The notes: generated by a model not told the origin, from the sequence alone. Positions 9,910 to 20,262 are shown, counted from the first letter of the stretch. The stretch: 64,000 bases of DNA from Mammaliicoccus sciuri (GCF_002901825.1 NZ_PPQD01000034.1:190545-254544); one strand, 5' to 3'. Numbers and translations are program-made.

Positions 9910-11838
9910 ATGAGTGAGATAAATATTAAGTTTCCGGATGGTAATGTGAAAGGGTTTGAACAAGGCACAACTACTGAAGAAATCGCACAATCCATTAGTC
10001 CAGGTTTAAGAAAGAAAGCTGTAGCAGGTAAATTTAATGGACAATTAGTAGATTTAACAAGACCTTTAGAAAATGATGGGGAAATTGAAATTGTTACACC
10101 TGGAAGCGATGAAGCTTTGGAAGTGTTAAGACATTCAACTGCACATTTAATGGCACAAGCTTTACAAAGGTTATATGGTGATGTGAAGTTTGGCGTAGGT
10201 CCTGTAATCGAAGGTGGGTTCTACTACGATGTAGATACAGAACATAAAATTTCTAGTGACGACTTTGAAACAATCGAAAAAGAAATGAAACAAATTGTGA
10301 ATGAAAACTTTAAAATTGAACGTAAAGTTGTAAGTCGAGATGAAGCGAAAGCATTCTTTAAAAATGATGAATATAAATTAGAATTAATTGATGCTATTCC
10401 TGAAGATGAAAATGTAACACTTTATTCTCAAGGTGAATTTACAGATTTATGTCGCGGTGTACATGTGCCTTCAACTTCAAAAATTAAAGAATTCAAATTA
10501 TTATCTACTGCAGGTGCTTATTGGAGAGGTGACTCAAACAATAAGATGTTGCAACGTATTTATGGAACAGCATTCTTTGATAAAAAAGACTTAAAAGCAT
10601 ACTTGAAAGTATTAGAAGAAAGAAAAGAACGTGATCACCGTAAAATCGGTAGAGAATTAGAATTATTTACAACTAATCAAGATGTAGGTGCTGGCTTACC
10701 TTTATGGTTACCAAATGGCGCAACTATTAGACGTGAATTAGAACGTTATATTGTAGATAAAGAAGTCGCTATGGGTTATGACCACGTTTATACACCAATT
10801 ATGGCTAATGTAGAATTCTATAAGAAATCTGGACATTGGGATCACTATCACGAAGATATGTTCCCTACAATGGATTTAGGCAATGAAGAACTTGTGCTTA
10901 GACCTATGAACTGTCCACATCACATGATGATTTATAAAAATAGTCGTCATTCATATAGAGAGTTACCAATTCGTATAGCAGAATTAGGTATGATGCATAG
11001 ATATGAAGCAAGTGGTGCAGTATCTGGATTACAACGTGTAAGAGGTATGACTTTAAATGACGCACATATCTTTGTTCGTCCAGACCAAATTAAAGAAGAA
11101 TTTAAACGCGTTGTTAATATGATTCTTGATGTGTATAAAGATTTCGGATTCGAGGACTATACATTCAGATTAAGTTATCGTGATCCTGAAGATAAAGAAA
11201 AATACTTCGATGATGACGAAATGTGGAATAAAGCGCAAGCAGTTCTTAAAGAAGTAATCGATGAAATGGCATTACCATACGAAGAAGCAATCGGTGAAGC
11301 GGCATTCTATGGTCCTAAATTAGACGTTCAAGTTAAAACAGCAATGGGTAAAGAAGAAACTTTATCTACTGCGCAATTAGACTTCTTATTACCACAAAAA
11401 TTTGATTTAACTTACATTGGTAATGATGGTGAAGAACATCGTCCAGTTGTTATTCATAGGGGCGTTATTTCTACAATGGAAAGATTTACTGCATTCTTAA
11501 TAGAAGAAACTAAAGGTGCATTCCCACTTTGGTTAGCACCAAGACAAGTGGAAATTATACCTGTAAATGTTGACTTACATTACGATTATGCAAGAGCATT
11601 AAATGATGAATTGAAATCTCAAGGTGTACGTGTTCATATTGATGACCGTAACGAGAAAATGGGATATAAAATTCGTGAAGCTCAAATGCAAAAAATACCG
11701 TACCAAATCGTTGTTGGTGATAAAGAAGTTGAAAACCAAGAAGTAAATGTACGTCAATACGGATCAAAAGATTCAAAAACAGTTGAAAAAGACGAGTTTA
11801 TCTGGAATATTGTGGATGAAATTCGACTAAAAAAGTAA
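9910..11838 (+). CDS. thrS: Threonyl-tRNA synthetase
   Basis: Charges tRNA-Thr. Domains in order: N-terminal TGS domain, second editing domain with [11 protein letters not shown], class II catalytic core with motif 2-like [16 protein letters not shown] and the zinc-site Cys in RPMNCPHH, and the C-terminal anticodon-binding domain. 642 aa, close to the family length. Start ATG 9910 is chosen over an upstream in-frame ATG (9877) in the T-box T-tract because GAGGAGG precedes it. Regulated by the T-box. Confidence 0.97.
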   Translation: MSEINIKFPDGNVKGFEQGTTTEEIAQSISPGLRKKAVAGKFNGQLVDLTRPLENDGEIEIVTPGSDEALEVLRHSTAHLMAQALQRLYGDVKFGVGPVIEGGFYYDVDTEHKISSDDFETIEKEMKQIVNENFKIERKVVSRDEAKAFFKNDEYKLELIDAIPEDENVTLYSQGEFTDLCRGVHVPSTSKIKEFKLLSTAGAYWRGDSNNKMLQRIYGTAFFDKKDLKAYLKVLEERKERDHRKIGRELELFTTNQDVGAGLPLWLPNGATIRRELERYIVDKEVAMGYDHVYTPIMANVEFYKKSGHWDHYHEDMFPTMDLGNEELVLRPMNCPHHMMIYKNSRHSYRELPIRIAELGMMHRYEASGAVSGLQRVRGMTLNDAHIFVRPDQIKEEFKRVVNMILDVYKDFGFEDYTFRLSYRDPEDKEKYFDDDEMWNKAQAVLKEVIDEMALPYEEAIGEAAFYGPKLDVQVKTAMGKEETLSTAQLDFLLPQKFDLTYIGNDGEEHRPVVIHRGVISTMERFTAFLIEETKGAFPLWLAPRQVEIIPVNVDLHYDYARALNDELKSQGVRVHIDDRNEKMGYKIREAQMQKIPYQIVVGDKEVENQEVNVRQYGSKDSKTVEKDEFIWNIVDEIRLKK

Positions 11839-11845
11839 TAGCCTA

Positions 11846-11874
11846 TTGAAATTTCTGGAATCATCGGGTATAGT
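11846..11874 (+). promoter_or_regulatory. lysP promoter
   Basis: TTGAAA, 17 bases, TATAGT, immediately upstream of the lysine riboswitch. Confidence 0.7.
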
Positions 11875-11880
11875 TTTAAT

Positions 11881-12133
11881 AGTGAAATTTAATTAAATAT
11901 TCCTCAGTAATGAGTTAGAGGTTGCGATGCTCAAGAGTAATTATTCAGAAGCGTAATGGCGCGTATGTTGAAATAACGAAAGGGTGCATCGCCGAAACAA
12001 ATCATATCCATAATATGATTTGTTGGGCCAGTGTTTAATAGATACTGGACTGTCACACTAAGTGATGTGCTACCAATTTGTATGGAATGTTCATATATCG
12101 GTCGCATATCTCTTGAGATATGCGACTTTTTTA
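11881..12133 (+). promoter_or_regulatory. Lysine riboswitch (L box) controlling lysP
   Basis: The leader contains the lysine-aptamer hallmarks GAGGTTGCGATGCTC, AAGAGTAA and AAAGGGTGCATCGCCGAAAC, the complementary ATCATAT/ATATGAT stem, and TTGGGCCAGTG. It ends in a perfect terminator hairpin (GTCGCATATCTC/GAGATATGCGAC, T run, 12101-12132). Lysine binding should favour termination and so lower uptake. A riboswitch before a lysine permease is known in this group. Confidence 0.92.
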
Positions 12134-12168
12134 GTGGCTCGATTGTGGAATGGAGAAAGGAAATAGCA

Positions 12169-13662
12169 ATGAATCAAGAAAAATCAACGAACAATATTCA
12201 AAGGAAACTCAAAGATAGACATATCTCTATGATAGCCATCGGTGGTTGTATTGGTACAGGTTTATTTATGACTTCTGGCGGAGCGATTAGAGATGCTGGA
12301 CCGGGTGGTGCATTACTAGCATATGCAATAGTTGGCTTGATGGTCTTCTTCCTTATGACATCATTAGGAGAAATGGCAACTTATTTACCAGTCTCTGGTT
12401 CTTTTAGTACTTACGCAACACGATTTGTCGATCCATCACTAGGATTTGCTTTAGGATGGAACTATTGGTTTAACTGGGTTATCACAGTTGCAGCTGATAT
12501 CACAATTGCATCTCAAGTTGTGAGTTATTGGGAACCACTAGAAATCGTTCCATCATGGTTATGGAGTGTCATTTTTATGGTTATTATATTTGGCCTTAAT
12601 GCACTTTCAGTTAGAGTATACGGGGAAAGTGAATACTGGTTTGCATTTATTAAAGTAGCGACAGTTATTATTTTCATTGGTGTAGGTTTATTAACGATAT
12701 TCGGCTTATTAGGTGGCGAATACTTAGGTTTCGATAACTTTGTAGCAGGTGACGCACCGTTCTTAGGTGACTCGAATGTTAATACTTTCTTACTTGTATT
12801 AGGTGTATTCTTAGTTGCAGGATTCTCATTCCAAGGTACCGAGTTGATTGGTATTACAGCTGGAGAATCTGAAAATCCTGAAAGAGCAGTACCTAAAGCG
12901 ATTAAACAAGTATTCTGGAGAATTTTATTATTTTATATTTTAGCAATCTTTGTAATTGGTATGATTATTCCTTATACAAATCCAAACTTAATGGGTGGAG
13001 ACGAAATTGCGAAATCACCATTTACTCTTGTATTTGAGAATGCTGGTTTAGCATTTGCAGCTTCATTTATGAATGCTGTCATTTTAACTTCAGTATTATC
13101 AGCAGGTAACTCTGGTATGTATGCTTCAGTTAGAATGCTATTTTCAATGAGTAAAGATAAATTAGCTTCACCAGTATTTTCAAAAACAAATAAATCAGGT
13201 GTACCTTACACAGCATTATTTGCAACAGCAGTAGTTGTTGTTCTTATATTTGCAATTGAGCATTTAAGTGGTGGCGCATATGAATATATTATTGCTGCTT
13301 CAGGTATGACTGGCTTTATTGCATGGTTAGGAATCGCAATCAGTCATTATAGATTTAGAAGAGCATTTGATCTACAAGATTATGATAAGACAAAATTAAA
13401 ATATAAAGCTAAATGGTTCCCATTTGGTCCATTGTTTGCTTTTGTATTATGTGCAATTGTAATCGTTGGGCAAGATGTTGATTTCATCCAAACTGGTGAA
13501 TTCGAACCAAGAAGATTCTTTATTACTTATATGGGTATTCCTGTATTTTTAGCGTTTTATATTTTTCATAAACTAAAATACAGAACTAAAATGATTCCAC
13601 TTGATAAAGTTGACTTAAGTCAAGATGTGGATATGAAAGAATTTGAAAAGAATATTAAATAA
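12169..13662 (+). CDS. lysP: Lysine-specific permease
   Basis: Amino acid-polyamine-organocation (APC) family importer with about 12 membrane segments. The AAT-type N-terminal signature DRHISMIAIGGCIGTGLFM is present. 497 aa from ATG 12169, which follows AGAAAGGA. A longer in-frame start at 12031 lies inside the lysine riboswitch and would encode nonsense from the aptamer, so it is rejected. The lysine riboswitch upstream strongly supports lysine as the substrate; sequence alone would only say cationic or general amino acid permease. Confidence 0.93.
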   Translation: MNQEKSTNNIQRKLKDRHISMIAIGGCIGTGLFMTSGGAIRDAGPGGALLAYAIVGLMVFFLMTSLGEMATYLPVSGSFSTYATRFVDPSLGFALGWNYWFNWVITVAADITIASQVVSYWEPLEIVPSWLWSVIFMVIIFGLNALSVRVYGESEYWFAFIKVATVIIFIGVGLLTIFGLLGGEYLGFDNFVAGDAPFLGDSNVNTFLLVLGVFLVAGFSFQGTELIGITAGESENPERAVPKAIKQVFWRILLFYILAIFVIGMIIPYTNPNLMGGDEIAKSPFTLVFENAGLAFAASFMNAVILTSVLSAGNSGMYASVRMLFSMSKDKLASPVFSKTNKSGVPYTALFATAVVVVLIFAIEHLSGGAYEYIIAASGMTGFIAWLGIAISHYRFRRAFDLQDYDKTKLKYKAKWFPFGPLFAFVLCAIVIVGQDVDFIQTGEFEPRRFFITYMGIPVFLAFYIFHKLKYRTKMIPLDKVDLSQDVDMKEFEKNIK

Positions 13663-13665
13663 ACA

Positions 13666-13694
13666 TTGACATAAGGGTTTATAATTGGTAAGAT
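13666..13694 (+). promoter_or_regulatory. infC-rpmI-rplT promoter
   Basis: TTGACA, 17 bases, TAAGAT, starting four bases after the lysP stop. Transcription would start near 13701. Confidence 0.8.
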
Positions 13695-13700
13695 AAGTTT

Positions 13701-13835
13701 TGTTGAATACGAAACGGACCAAGTAGAAGCATACCCGCTTCTCACCTGTAGTGACGCGTAAAGCAGTTAGCAGGTACAATAAACCTTTAAAGTTTATGGA
13801 TGAGAACGGGTGCATTATGCATTCGTTCTTTTTTT
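13701..13835 (+). promoter_or_regulatory. L20-type autoregulatory leader with attenuator
   Basis: The untranslated leader of the infC-rpmI-rplT operon. It ends in an intrinsic terminator at 13802-13835 (AGAACGGGTGCAT against ATGCATTCGTTCT, then T7). In Bacillota, L20 binds such leaders and promotes termination; the assignment rests on position and architecture. Confidence 0.85.
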
Positions 13836-13872
13836 CTTGGACGACTTCGTAAAATTCTAGGAGGTGTCAACC

Positions 13873-14394
13873 ATAGCTAAAGATCAGACTCAAGTAAACG
13901 ACAAAATTCGTGCAAAAGAACTTCGCCTTATTGGCCAAGATGGTGAGCAAATTGGTGTTAAATCTAAATATGAAGCCCTTGAAATGGCTGAAAGAGTAGA
14001 TTTAGACGTTGTAATCGTAGCGCCTAATGCTAAACCACCTGTTGCAAGAATTATGGATTACGGTAAATACAAATTCGAACAGCAGAAGAAAGAAAAAGAA
14101 ATGCGTAAGAAACAAAAAGTAGTCAATGTTAAAGAAATTCGATTAAGTCCAACTATCGAAGAACATGACTTCGAAACTAAATTGAAACATGCTCAAAAAT
14201 TCTTATCTAAAGAAGATAAAGTTAAAGTATCTATTAGATTTAGAGGTCGTGCAATCACGCATAAAGAAATTGGTCAACGTGTGTTAGAACGCTTTGCAGA
14301 ATCTTGTAAAGACATAGCAACAGTTGAACAAAGACCTAAAATGGAAGGGCGTTCAATGTTCTTAATGTTAGCGCCGATTTCAAACGACAAATAA
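13873..14394 (+). CDS. infC: Translation initiation factor IF-3, with ATA start
   Basis: IF-3 binds the 30S subunit and checks the start codon and initiator tRNA. Two-domain protein with linker; conserved segments [27 protein letters not shown] and [12 protein letters not shown]. The usual automated start, GTG 13864, lies inside the ribosome binding site AGGAGGTG (13859-13866). The codon at proper distance, 6 bases after it, is ATA at 13873 followed by GCTAAAGAT, so initiation is probably at ATA, giving 173 aa. Non-canonical infC starts (AUU in E. coli and Geobacillus) are known to give IF-3 autoregulation. First gene of the infC-rpmI-rplT operon. Confidence 0.95.
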   Translation: MAKDQTQVNDKIRAKELRLIGQDGEQIGVKSKYEALEMAERVDLDVVIVAPNAKPPVARIMDYGKYKFEQQKKEKEMRKKQKVVNVKEIRLSPTIEEHDFETKLKHAQKFLSKEDKVKVSIRFRGRAITHKEIGQRVLERFAESCKDIATVEQRPKMEGRSMFLMLAPISNDK

Positions 14395-14419
14395 ACCGAA
14401 ATTATAGGAGGAAATCTCA

Positions 14420-14620
14420 ATGCCTAAAATGAAAACTCATCGTGGAGCAGCAAAACGTGTTAAAAGAACTGGTTCAGGTCAATTAAAACGTTCTAGAGCG
14501 TTCACTTCACACTTATTCGCAAACAAATCTACAAAAGCAAAACGTAAATTGCGTAAAGCTTCATTAGTTTCTAAATCAGATACTAAACGAGTTAAACAAA
14601 TGTTAACGTACGTAAAATAA
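14420..14620 (+). CDS. rpmI: 50S ribosomal protein L35
   Basis: Small basic ribosomal protein, 66 aa, start [20 protein letters not shown] typical of L35. It is preceded by AGGAGG and lies between infC and rplT, 25 and 42 bases apart. Its synthesis is expected to follow the L20 leader control of the operon. Confidence 0.98.
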   Translation: MPKMKTHRGAAKRVKRTGSGQLKRSRAFTSHLFANKSTKAKRKLRKASLVSKSDTKRVKQMLTYVK

Positions 14621-14662
14621 TAAACATAGCGGACTAATGGTCCATTTTAAGGAGGAATTATC

Positions 14663-15022
14663 ATGCCACGTGTTAAAGGTGGAACAGTGACGAGAGCTCG
14701 TCGTAAAAAAGTTTTAAAATTATCTAAAGGTTACTTTGGTTCAAAACATACATTATATAAAGTTGCTAAGCAACAAGTTATGAAATCTGGTAACTACGCT
14801 TACCGTGACCGTCGTCAGAAAAAACGTGAATTCCGTAAATTATGGATTGCACGTATTAATGCAGCAGCTCGTCAAAACGACATCAGCTATAGCCGTTTAA
14901 TGAATGGTCTTAAAGTAGCTGGTATTGAAATTAACCGTAAAATGCTTTCTGAAATCGCTATTTCAGACGAAAAAGCATTTGCTGAATTAGCTACTAAAGC
15001 TAAAGACGCTTTAGCTAAATAA
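14663..15022 (+). CDS. rplT: 50S ribosomal protein L20
   Basis: Early-assembling 23S rRNA-binding protein and probable autorepressor of this operon. 119 aa, beginning [20 protein letters not shown] with the basic N-terminal tail and then the conserved globular part ([20 protein letters not shown]). Preceded by AAGGAGGA and followed by a terminator that closes the operon. Confidence 0.98.
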   Translation: MPRVKGGTVTRARRKKVLKLSKGYFGSKHTLYKVAKQQVMKSGNYAYRDRRQKKREFRKLWIARINAAARQNDISYSRLMNGLKVAGIEINRKMLSEIAISDEKAFAELATKAKDALAK

Positions 15023-15042
15023 TTGCATTTCATTGTTGTATA

Positions 15043-15083
15043 AGCTGTCAATAAAGTTATTAACTTTATTGATGGCTTTTTTT
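15043..15083 (+). terminator. Intrinsic terminator after rplT
   Basis: Strong hairpin with TCAATAAAGTTA against TAACTTTATTGA plus outer AGC/GCT, followed by T7. Confidence 0.92.
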
Positions 15084-15171
15084 ATGAAATAATAAAGTAG
15101 AAGATTCGTCTTCTTTACGCTTCAAATTCGCTTTGGTAAAATAGTGTAGAAATAAGAATAAGGAGTTTATT

Positions 15172-15795
15172 ATGTCTAAATTTGATGAAATGATTACAGT
15201 TGTACCACGTAAATTAATATTTAAAAACGAAGCTTATCAATTTGATGGGTTTAAATCTATTCAAGATGAAGAAACTAAATATATTTATGAAACAATTAGT
15301 CAATTTGAAACAAAACGTCGTGGAGATATGGAAGAAGATCCTTCATATAAACAACTTATTTCATATTGCATATTAGAAAATGAGGACGACGAAGTACTTG
15401 TATATGAAAGATTAACTGGTGGTGGCGAAAGCCGATTACATGGTTTAAGTTCAATTGGAGTAGGCGGTCATATGAATGATGTCCCTGAAGCTGTAACAGT
15501 TGAAGAGGTCATCAGAGAGAATGCTGCAAGAGAACTTGAAGAAGAAGTTGGTTTAAATAAACAAGATGTAGCAAATATGGAGTTAATTGGATTTATAAAC
15601 GATGATCAAGATGAAGTTGGAAAAGTTCATATTGGTGTTGTTTTTAAATTAAAGGTTAATAAATCTAGCGTTGAAGCAGTCGAAACAGACACGTTGAAAA
15701 TCAAGTGGGCTGATCAATCAGAATTGTTAAATCATAAGAATTACGAAACATGGAGTAGTCTTATTATAGATGGTATATACAGAAGAGGTGAGTAA
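15172..15795 (+). CDS. NUDIX hydrolase domain protein
   Basis: 207 aa protein with a NUDIX box: a conserved Gly in VGGHMND followed, after a longer insert than the consensus G-x5-E, by RELEEEVGL. NUDIX enzymes hydrolyse nucleoside diphosphates linked to another moiety; the substrate is not predictable here. ATG 15172 follows AAGGAG. A helical protein gene starts two bases after its stop, so the two are probably cotranscribed. A similar hypothetical protein sits at this position in S. aureus, as I recall. Confidence 0.8.
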   Translation: MSKFDEMITVVPRKLIFKNEAYQFDGFKSIQDEETKYIYETISQFETKRRGDMEEDPSYKQLISYCILENEDDEVLVYERLTGGGESRLHGLSSIGVGGHMNDVPEAVTVEEVIRENAARELEEEVGLNKQDVANMELIGFINDDQDEVGKVHIGVVFKLKVNKSSVEAVETDTLKIKWADQSELLNHKNYETWSSLIIDGIYRRGE

Positions 15796-15797
15796 CC

Positions 15798-16727
15798 TTG
15801 AGTGAAATTATTCCATTTCCAAAATTAAAAAAACAACTGGTTAACAATATTAATCTTGCGATCCGAAATGAACAATTTGATGAAGCATATGAATTGTTTG
15901 AGACGTATGAGCAACATTTTAAGATGGATGATGACCTATCAATAAAGAAATGTGAAGTCTTAAAATCTTGCGGTTACTATCTTGAATTGAGAGAAGAAGC
16001 AAGTATATTGCTGAATCAAGGTCATCCATTATATGATAAAATAGTTATATATTTTGTAGAAAGTTTATACTTTTTAGAACAATATCAAACGGTAGTTGAA
16101 ATTATTAATCAAATTAAAGATGAAAATATCGAACATGCTACTAGAATGGCATTGCTACCTATTCAAGATATGGCTAAAGAAAAGTTAAACCAAAGGCAAT
16201 TGAAAGCTTCAGAGGTATTGAGAGCATTTCAAGAAACACAATTTGAAGGACAAATTAACCTGCTTATTGACTTAATAGATCATCACTTAGGGATATTTAA
16301 TTTAACTTTAGCTCAAATAATTGAGAATGAATTATTGCATCCTAATGTACAAAGTTTAATATTAGAATATTTAAGATTAAGTGAATGGTCAGCCGAAGTT
16401 AAATTCGATAAAATAGATGAGACTATTACAGTTATACCAACAGAATTACCAGGTATAGAAAGAACAAATTTTACACAAAATATCATTCCTAAAGTAATTG
16501 ATCAACTTGAAATTGATAGCCCTTCATCTATAGAGTTAGCTAAAAGTTTATTAAATCAACATGCTATTATTATGTATCCAATTACACTAAATGATATAAA
16601 TGATGATGTTTTAGTTGCATGTTACTTGAAACTTTTATCAGAACGTTTTAATATAGACGCTAACTACGAAAGTGTGACTCAACAAGATTGGGACATGTTC
16701 ATTGAAGTCATTCAAAAATTACAATGA
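15798..16727 (+). CDS. Helical, TPR-like hypothetical protein
   Basis: 309 aa soluble protein of unknown function. It is rich in Leu, Glu and Gln and predicted mostly helical, with segments such as NEQFDEAYELFETYEQHF that resemble tetratricopeptide-type helix pairs; I see no catalytic motif, signal peptide or membrane segment. The start is TTG 15798 with AGAGGTGAG just upstream, two bases after the NUDIX stop. It lies ahead of tig, which has its own promoter. A TPR scaffold role is only a guess. Confidence 0.72.
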   Translation: MSEIIPFPKLKKQLVNNINLAIRNEQFDEAYELFETYEQHFKMDDDLSIKKCEVLKSCGYYLELREEASILLNQGHPLYDKIVIYFVESLYFLEQYQTVVEIINQIKDENIEHATRMALLPIQDMAKEKLNQRQLKASEVLRAFQETQFEGQINLLIDLIDHHLGIFNLTLAQIIENELLHPNVQSLILEYLRLSEWSAEVKFDKIDETITVIPTELPGIERTNFTQNIIPKVIDQLEIDSPSSIELAKSLLNQHAIIMYPITLNDINDDVLVACYLKLLSERFNIDANYESVTQQDWDMFIEVIQKLQ

Positions 16728-16742
16728 ATATAAACACTATAG

Positions 16743-16770
16743 TTGAAACATTAGAAAGCTATGTTATAAT
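16743..16770 (+). promoter_or_regulatory. tig promoter
   Basis: TTGAAA, 16 bases, TATAAT, between the TPR-like gene and tig. Confidence 0.75.
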
Positions 16771-16820
16771 TAAAGAGTTGAAAATTTATAAAATTAGGAT
16801 AATCACGGAGGTTTTTATTC

Positions 16821-18101
16821 ATGACAGCAACATGGGAAAAGAAAGAAGGTAACCAAGGTTTATTAACTGTTACGGTTCCTAAAGAAGAAGTAGATAAAGG
16901 ATTAGACAAAGCATTCAAAAAAGTTGTTAAACAAATTAATGTGCCTGGTTTCCGTAAAGGTAAAATGCCTAGACCATTATTTGAACAAAGATTTGGTGTT
17001 GAATCATTATACCAAGACGCTTTAGATTTCATTTTACCTGAAGCATACGGTAATGCAGTAGAAGAGGCAGAAATCAACCCAGTTGATCGTCCAGAAATCG
17101 ACGTTACACAAATGGAAAAAGGTAAAGAACTTATCTTTGAAGCAACTGTAACAGTTGAACCAGAAGTTGAATTAGGAGACTATAAAGGTCTTTCAATCGA
17201 GAAACAAGATCGTGAAGTAACTGACGAAGAATTCAATCAAGCAATTGAAAATGCAGTAAGCCGTCAAGCTGAATTAACAGTTAAAGAAGGCGAAATCGCT
17301 GAAGGAGACGTTGTTAACATTAACTTTGATGGTTATGTTGATGGTGAAGCTTTCGAAGGTGGTCAAGCAGAAGGTTATGATCTTGAAATTGGTTCTGGAT
17401 CATTCATCCCTGGATTTGAAGAACAATTAATCGGTCTTAAAGCTAACGATAGCAAAGATGTTGTTGTCACATTCCCAGAAGAATACCACGCTGAAGAATT
17501 AGCTGGTAAAGAAGCTACATTCAAATGTGAAGTTAACGAAGTAAAATCTAAAGAAATTCCAGAATTAGATGACGAGTTAGCGCAAGAACTTGACGAATCA
17601 GTTAGCACAGTTGATGAATATAAAGAAAAATTACGTAAAGACTTAGAAGAAGCTAAAGTTAATCAAGCAGAAGCAACTGAAAAAGAAGAAGCTATTACAA
17701 AAGCTACTGACAATGCAAAAGTTGATATTCCTGAAGCTATGGTTAATACAGAATTAGATCGTATGATGCAAGAATTTGAACAACGTATTTCTCAACAAGG
17801 TTTAAACCTTGAGTTATACTATCAATTCTCAGGTCAATCAGAAGAAGAACTTAAAGCACAAATGAAAGAAGATGCTGAAAAACGCGTTAAAACTAATTTA
17901 ACTTTAAGAGCTATTGCTGATGCAGAGAATATCGAAGTTTCTGATGCAGATGTTGAAGCTGAATTCGCTAAAATGAGCGAACAATTTGGATTATCTGTTG
18001 AAGATATTAAAGCAACTTTAGGTAATAACGATATTTTAGTTAATGACCTTAAAATCCAAAAAGTTATCGATTTATTAGTAGCTGAATCAGCTGGAGAATA
18101 A
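16821..18101 (+). CDS. tig: Trigger factor
   Basis: Ribosome-bound chaperone and peptidyl-prolyl isomerase that meets nascent chains at the exit tunnel. The N-terminal ribosome-docking signature is seen as [19 protein letters not shown]. An FKBP-type PPIase domain follows at about 160-245 ([31 protein letters not shown]), and then the acidic helical C-terminal arms. 426 aa. Own promoter and terminator; clpX follows, as in most Bacillota, placing folding and proteolysis together. Confidence 0.97.
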   Translation: MTATWEKKEGNQGLLTVTVPKEEVDKGLDKAFKKVVKQINVPGFRKGKMPRPLFEQRFGVESLYQDALDFILPEAYGNAVEEAEINPVDRPEIDVTQMEKGKELIFEATVTVEPEVELGDYKGLSIEKQDREVTDEEFNQAIENAVSRQAELTVKEGEIAEGDVVNINFDGYVDGEAFEGGQAEGYDLEIGSGSFIPGFEEQLIGLKANDSKDVVVTFPEEYHAEELAGKEATFKCEVNEVKSKEIPELDDELAQELDESVSTVDEYKEKLRKDLEEAKVNQAEATEKEEAITKATDNAKVDIPEAMVNTELDRMMQEFEQRISQQGLNLELYYQFSGQSEEELKAQMKEDAEKRVKTNLTLRAIADAENIEVSDADVEAEFAKMSEQFGLSVEDIKATLGNNDILVNDLKIQKVIDLLVAESAGE

Positions 18102-18122
18102 TAATTATTCGGTATTAAAGTA

Positions 18123-18160
18123 ATTATAGTAGCAGAATATTTCTGCTACTATTCTTTTTT
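18123..18160 (+). terminator. Intrinsic terminator after tig
   Basis: Hairpin ATAGTAGCAGAA against TTCTGCTACTAT, then TC and T6. Confidence 0.92.
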
Positions 18161-18172
18161 AGTCCGTTTAAT

Positions 18173-18201
18173 TTGAAAAAGTAAAAAACATTTAGTATAG
18201 T
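18173..18201 (+). promoter_or_regulatory. clpX promoter
   Basis: TTGAAA, 17 bases, TATAGT, located between the tig terminator and clpX. Confidence 0.7.
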
Positions 18202-18224
18202 CTAAAAAGAATAGGGGTGTAAAA

Positions 18225-19487
18225 ATGTTTAAATTTAACGATGGTGAAGAAAACTTAAAATGTTCTTTCTGTGGTAAAGAACAGGATCAAGTTAAAAAAC
18301 TTGTTGCTGGTAGTGGCGTATATATTTGTAATGAATGTATAGAATTGTGTTCTGAAATTGTAGAGGAAGAATTAAAGTCACAAGAACCAGAACAGTTTAC
18401 TGATGTTCCTACACCTAAAGAAATTATGGAACAATTAAATGATTATGTTATCGGTCAAGAAAATGCGAAAAAATCATTAGCTGTAGCTGTTTATAATCAT
18501 TATAAACGTGTACAACAACCTTCTGAAAGCGAAGATGGTGTTGAATTACAGAAAAGTAATATCGCATTAATCGGACCTACTGGTAGTGGTAAAACATTGC
18601 TTGCACAAACGTTAGCTAAATCATTAAATGTACCATTTGCAATTGCAGATGCAACAAGTTTAACTGAAGCAGGTTACGTTGGTGAAGACGTTGAAAATAT
18701 ATTATTAAGATTAATCCAAGCAGCAGATTTCGATGTTGAAAGTGCTGAAAAAGGTATCATTTACGTGGATGAAATTGATAAGATTGCACGTAAATCAGAG
18801 AATACTTCAATTACGCGTGACGTATCTGGTGAAGGTGTACAACAAGCGTTGCTTAAGATTTTAGAAGGTACGACAGCAAGTGTACCGCCACAAGGTGGAA
18901 GAAAGCATCCAAACCAAGAGTTTATTCAAATAGATACAACAAATATTCTATTTATCCTTGGTGGTGCCTTCGATGGTATTGATGAAGTTATTAAACGTAG
19001 ACTTGGTGAAAAAGTTATCGGCTTTAGTAGCTCAGGTGATGAAATTAGTGACGAAGAATCATTACTATCACAAATTAGACCAGAGGATTTACAGTCTTAT
19101 GGTTTAATTCCTGAATTTATTGGTAGAATTCCAATTGTAGCTAACCTTGAAACATTAGATGTTGATGCATTGAAAAATATTTTAACGCAACCTAAGAATG
19201 CGTTAGTTAAACAATATACTAAGATGCTTGAATTAGATGATGTTGAACTACAATTTGATGAACAAGCACTTACGGCTATTAGTGAATTAGCAATAGAACG
19301 TAAAACAGGTGCACGTGGACTTCGTTCAATTATTGAAGAAGCTTTAATCGATATTATGTTTGATATTCCATCTAGCTCTGATGTAAGTAAAGTTGTTATT
19401 ACTGAAGATACAATTAGAGATTATAAATTACCAAACTTATATGATAGTGAAGGTAATTTAATCAACGATGAAAAAACATCAGCATAA
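18225..19487 (+). CDS. clpX: ClpX ATPase subunit of ClpXP protease
   Basis: AAA+ unfoldase that feeds tagged proteins to ClpP. The N-terminal zinc-binding domain shows CSFCGK and CNECIELC. The ATPase has Walker A GPTGSGKT, Walker [12 protein letters not shown], a pore loop in the GYVGEDVE region, and IGF-type loop residues near [12 protein letters not shown] for ClpP docking. 420 aa, the normal length. A terminator hairpin follows. Confidence 0.98.
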   Translation: MFKFNDGEENLKCSFCGKEQDQVKKLVAGSGVYICNECIELCSEIVEEELKSQEPEQFTDVPTPKEIMEQLNDYVIGQENAKKSLAVAVYNHYKRVQQPSESEDGVELQKSNIALIGPTGSGKTLLAQTLAKSLNVPFAIADATSLTEAGYVGEDVENILLRLIQAADFDVESAEKGIIYVDEIDKIARKSENTSITRDVSGEGVQQALLKILEGTTASVPPQGGRKHPNQEFIQIDTTNILFILGGAFDGIDEVIKRRLGEKVIGFSSSGDEISDEESLLSQIRPEDLQSYGLIPEFIGRIPIVANLETLDVDALKNILTQPKNALVKQYTKMLELDDVELQFDEQALTAISELAIERKTGARGLRSIIEEALIDIMFDIPSSSDVSKVVITEDTIRDYKLPNLYDSEGNLINDEKTSA

Positions 19488-19502
19488 TCACATATGATTA
19501 CC

Positions 19503-19540
19503 AAGGCTGAGACATGTTATTAACTGTCTCAGCCTTATTT
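19503..19540 (+). terminator. Terminator after clpX
   Basis: AAGGCTGAGACA against TGTCTCAGCCTT with a 10-base loop. It belongs to the GGCTGGGACA-type hairpins common between staphylococcal genes. Confidence 0.8.
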
Positions 19541-19636
19541 AATGTTTAAAAGTGATTTGATTTAGCTAACGTTACTGTGTTTAAAATATAAGCAAGATAA
19601 GATATAATAAAAGAAACAAACTTGTAGGAGAAAACG

Positions 19637-20224
19637 ATGAAAATTAATCCGAATAATGTAGATATTATAATCAGTGCAGTAGATCCGAAACAATATCCTG
19701 AGACTGGTTTGCCAGAAATAGCACTTAGCGGACGTTCAAATGTTGGTAAATCAACATTTATTAATACGTTAATTTCAAGAAAAAAAGTTGCAAGAACTTC
19801 ATCGAAACCAGGTAAGACACAGACATTAAATTTCTTTAATATCGATGAGCAACTTATCTTTGTAGATGTACCAGGTTATGGATATGCTAAAGTTAGTAAA
19901 AAACAAAGAGAACAGTTTGGTAAAATGATTGAGCAGTATTTAACAACTAGAGAAGCATTAAGATGTGTGATTCAATTAGTTGATATTAGACATAAACCAA
20001 CTCAAGATGATGTGTTGATGTATAACTATCTGAAGCATTTTGAAATACCAACTATCGTCATTGCGACTAAAGAGGATAAAATTCCTAAAGGTAAAGTACA
20101 AAAGCATTTAAAAATCATTAGACAAACCTTAGAATTAGATCCTGAAGATAAATTGATTAGCTACTCATCTTTAAACAAAGATAAGACAGACAATATTTGG
20201 GCATTATTGTCACAATTTATTTAA
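19637..20224 (+). CDS. engB: Ribosome biogenesis GTPase EngB (YsxC)
   Basis: Small essential GTPase for 50S subunit assembly. G1 [10 protein letters not shown]2 region [14 protein letters not shown]3 DVPGYGYAK and G4 ATKEDKI are visible. 195 aa. The start ATG follows GTAGGAGA; TTTAAA-17-TATAAT at 19580-19608 is a plausible promoter. Position between clpX and hemA matches staphylococci. Confidence 0.97.
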   Translation: MKINPNNVDIIISAVDPKQYPETGLPEIALSGRSNVGKSTFINTLISRKKVARTSSKPGKTQTLNFFNIDEQLIFVDVPGYGYAKVSKKQREQFGKMIEQYLTTREALRCVIQLVDIRHKPTQDDVLMYNYLKHFEIPTIVIATKEDKIPKGKVQKHLKIIRQTLELDPEDKLISYSSLNKDKTDNIWALLSQFI

Positions 20225-20235
20225 ACAAATTACTC

Positions 20236-20262
20236 ACATTTCTAGATTAGAAATGTTATAAT
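20236..20262 (+). promoter_or_regulatory. Palindrome and -10 element of the hemAXCDBL promoter
   Basis: Perfect 9-bp dyad ACATTTCTA / TAGAAATGT with a 3-base centre (20236-20256) abuts the -10 TATAAT (20257-20262). It would lie in the spacer of the promoter, a usual place for a repressor operator. The regulator is not identified. Confidence 0.6.

Noticed and set aside
9787-9990. Minus-strand frame across the thrS leader
   Set aside because: It is antisense to the T-box and the thrS start, with no promoter or ribosome binding site support.
12031-12168. In-frame 5' extension of lysP
   Set aside because: It lies inside the lysine riboswitch and terminator; the ribosome binding site is just before ATG 12169.
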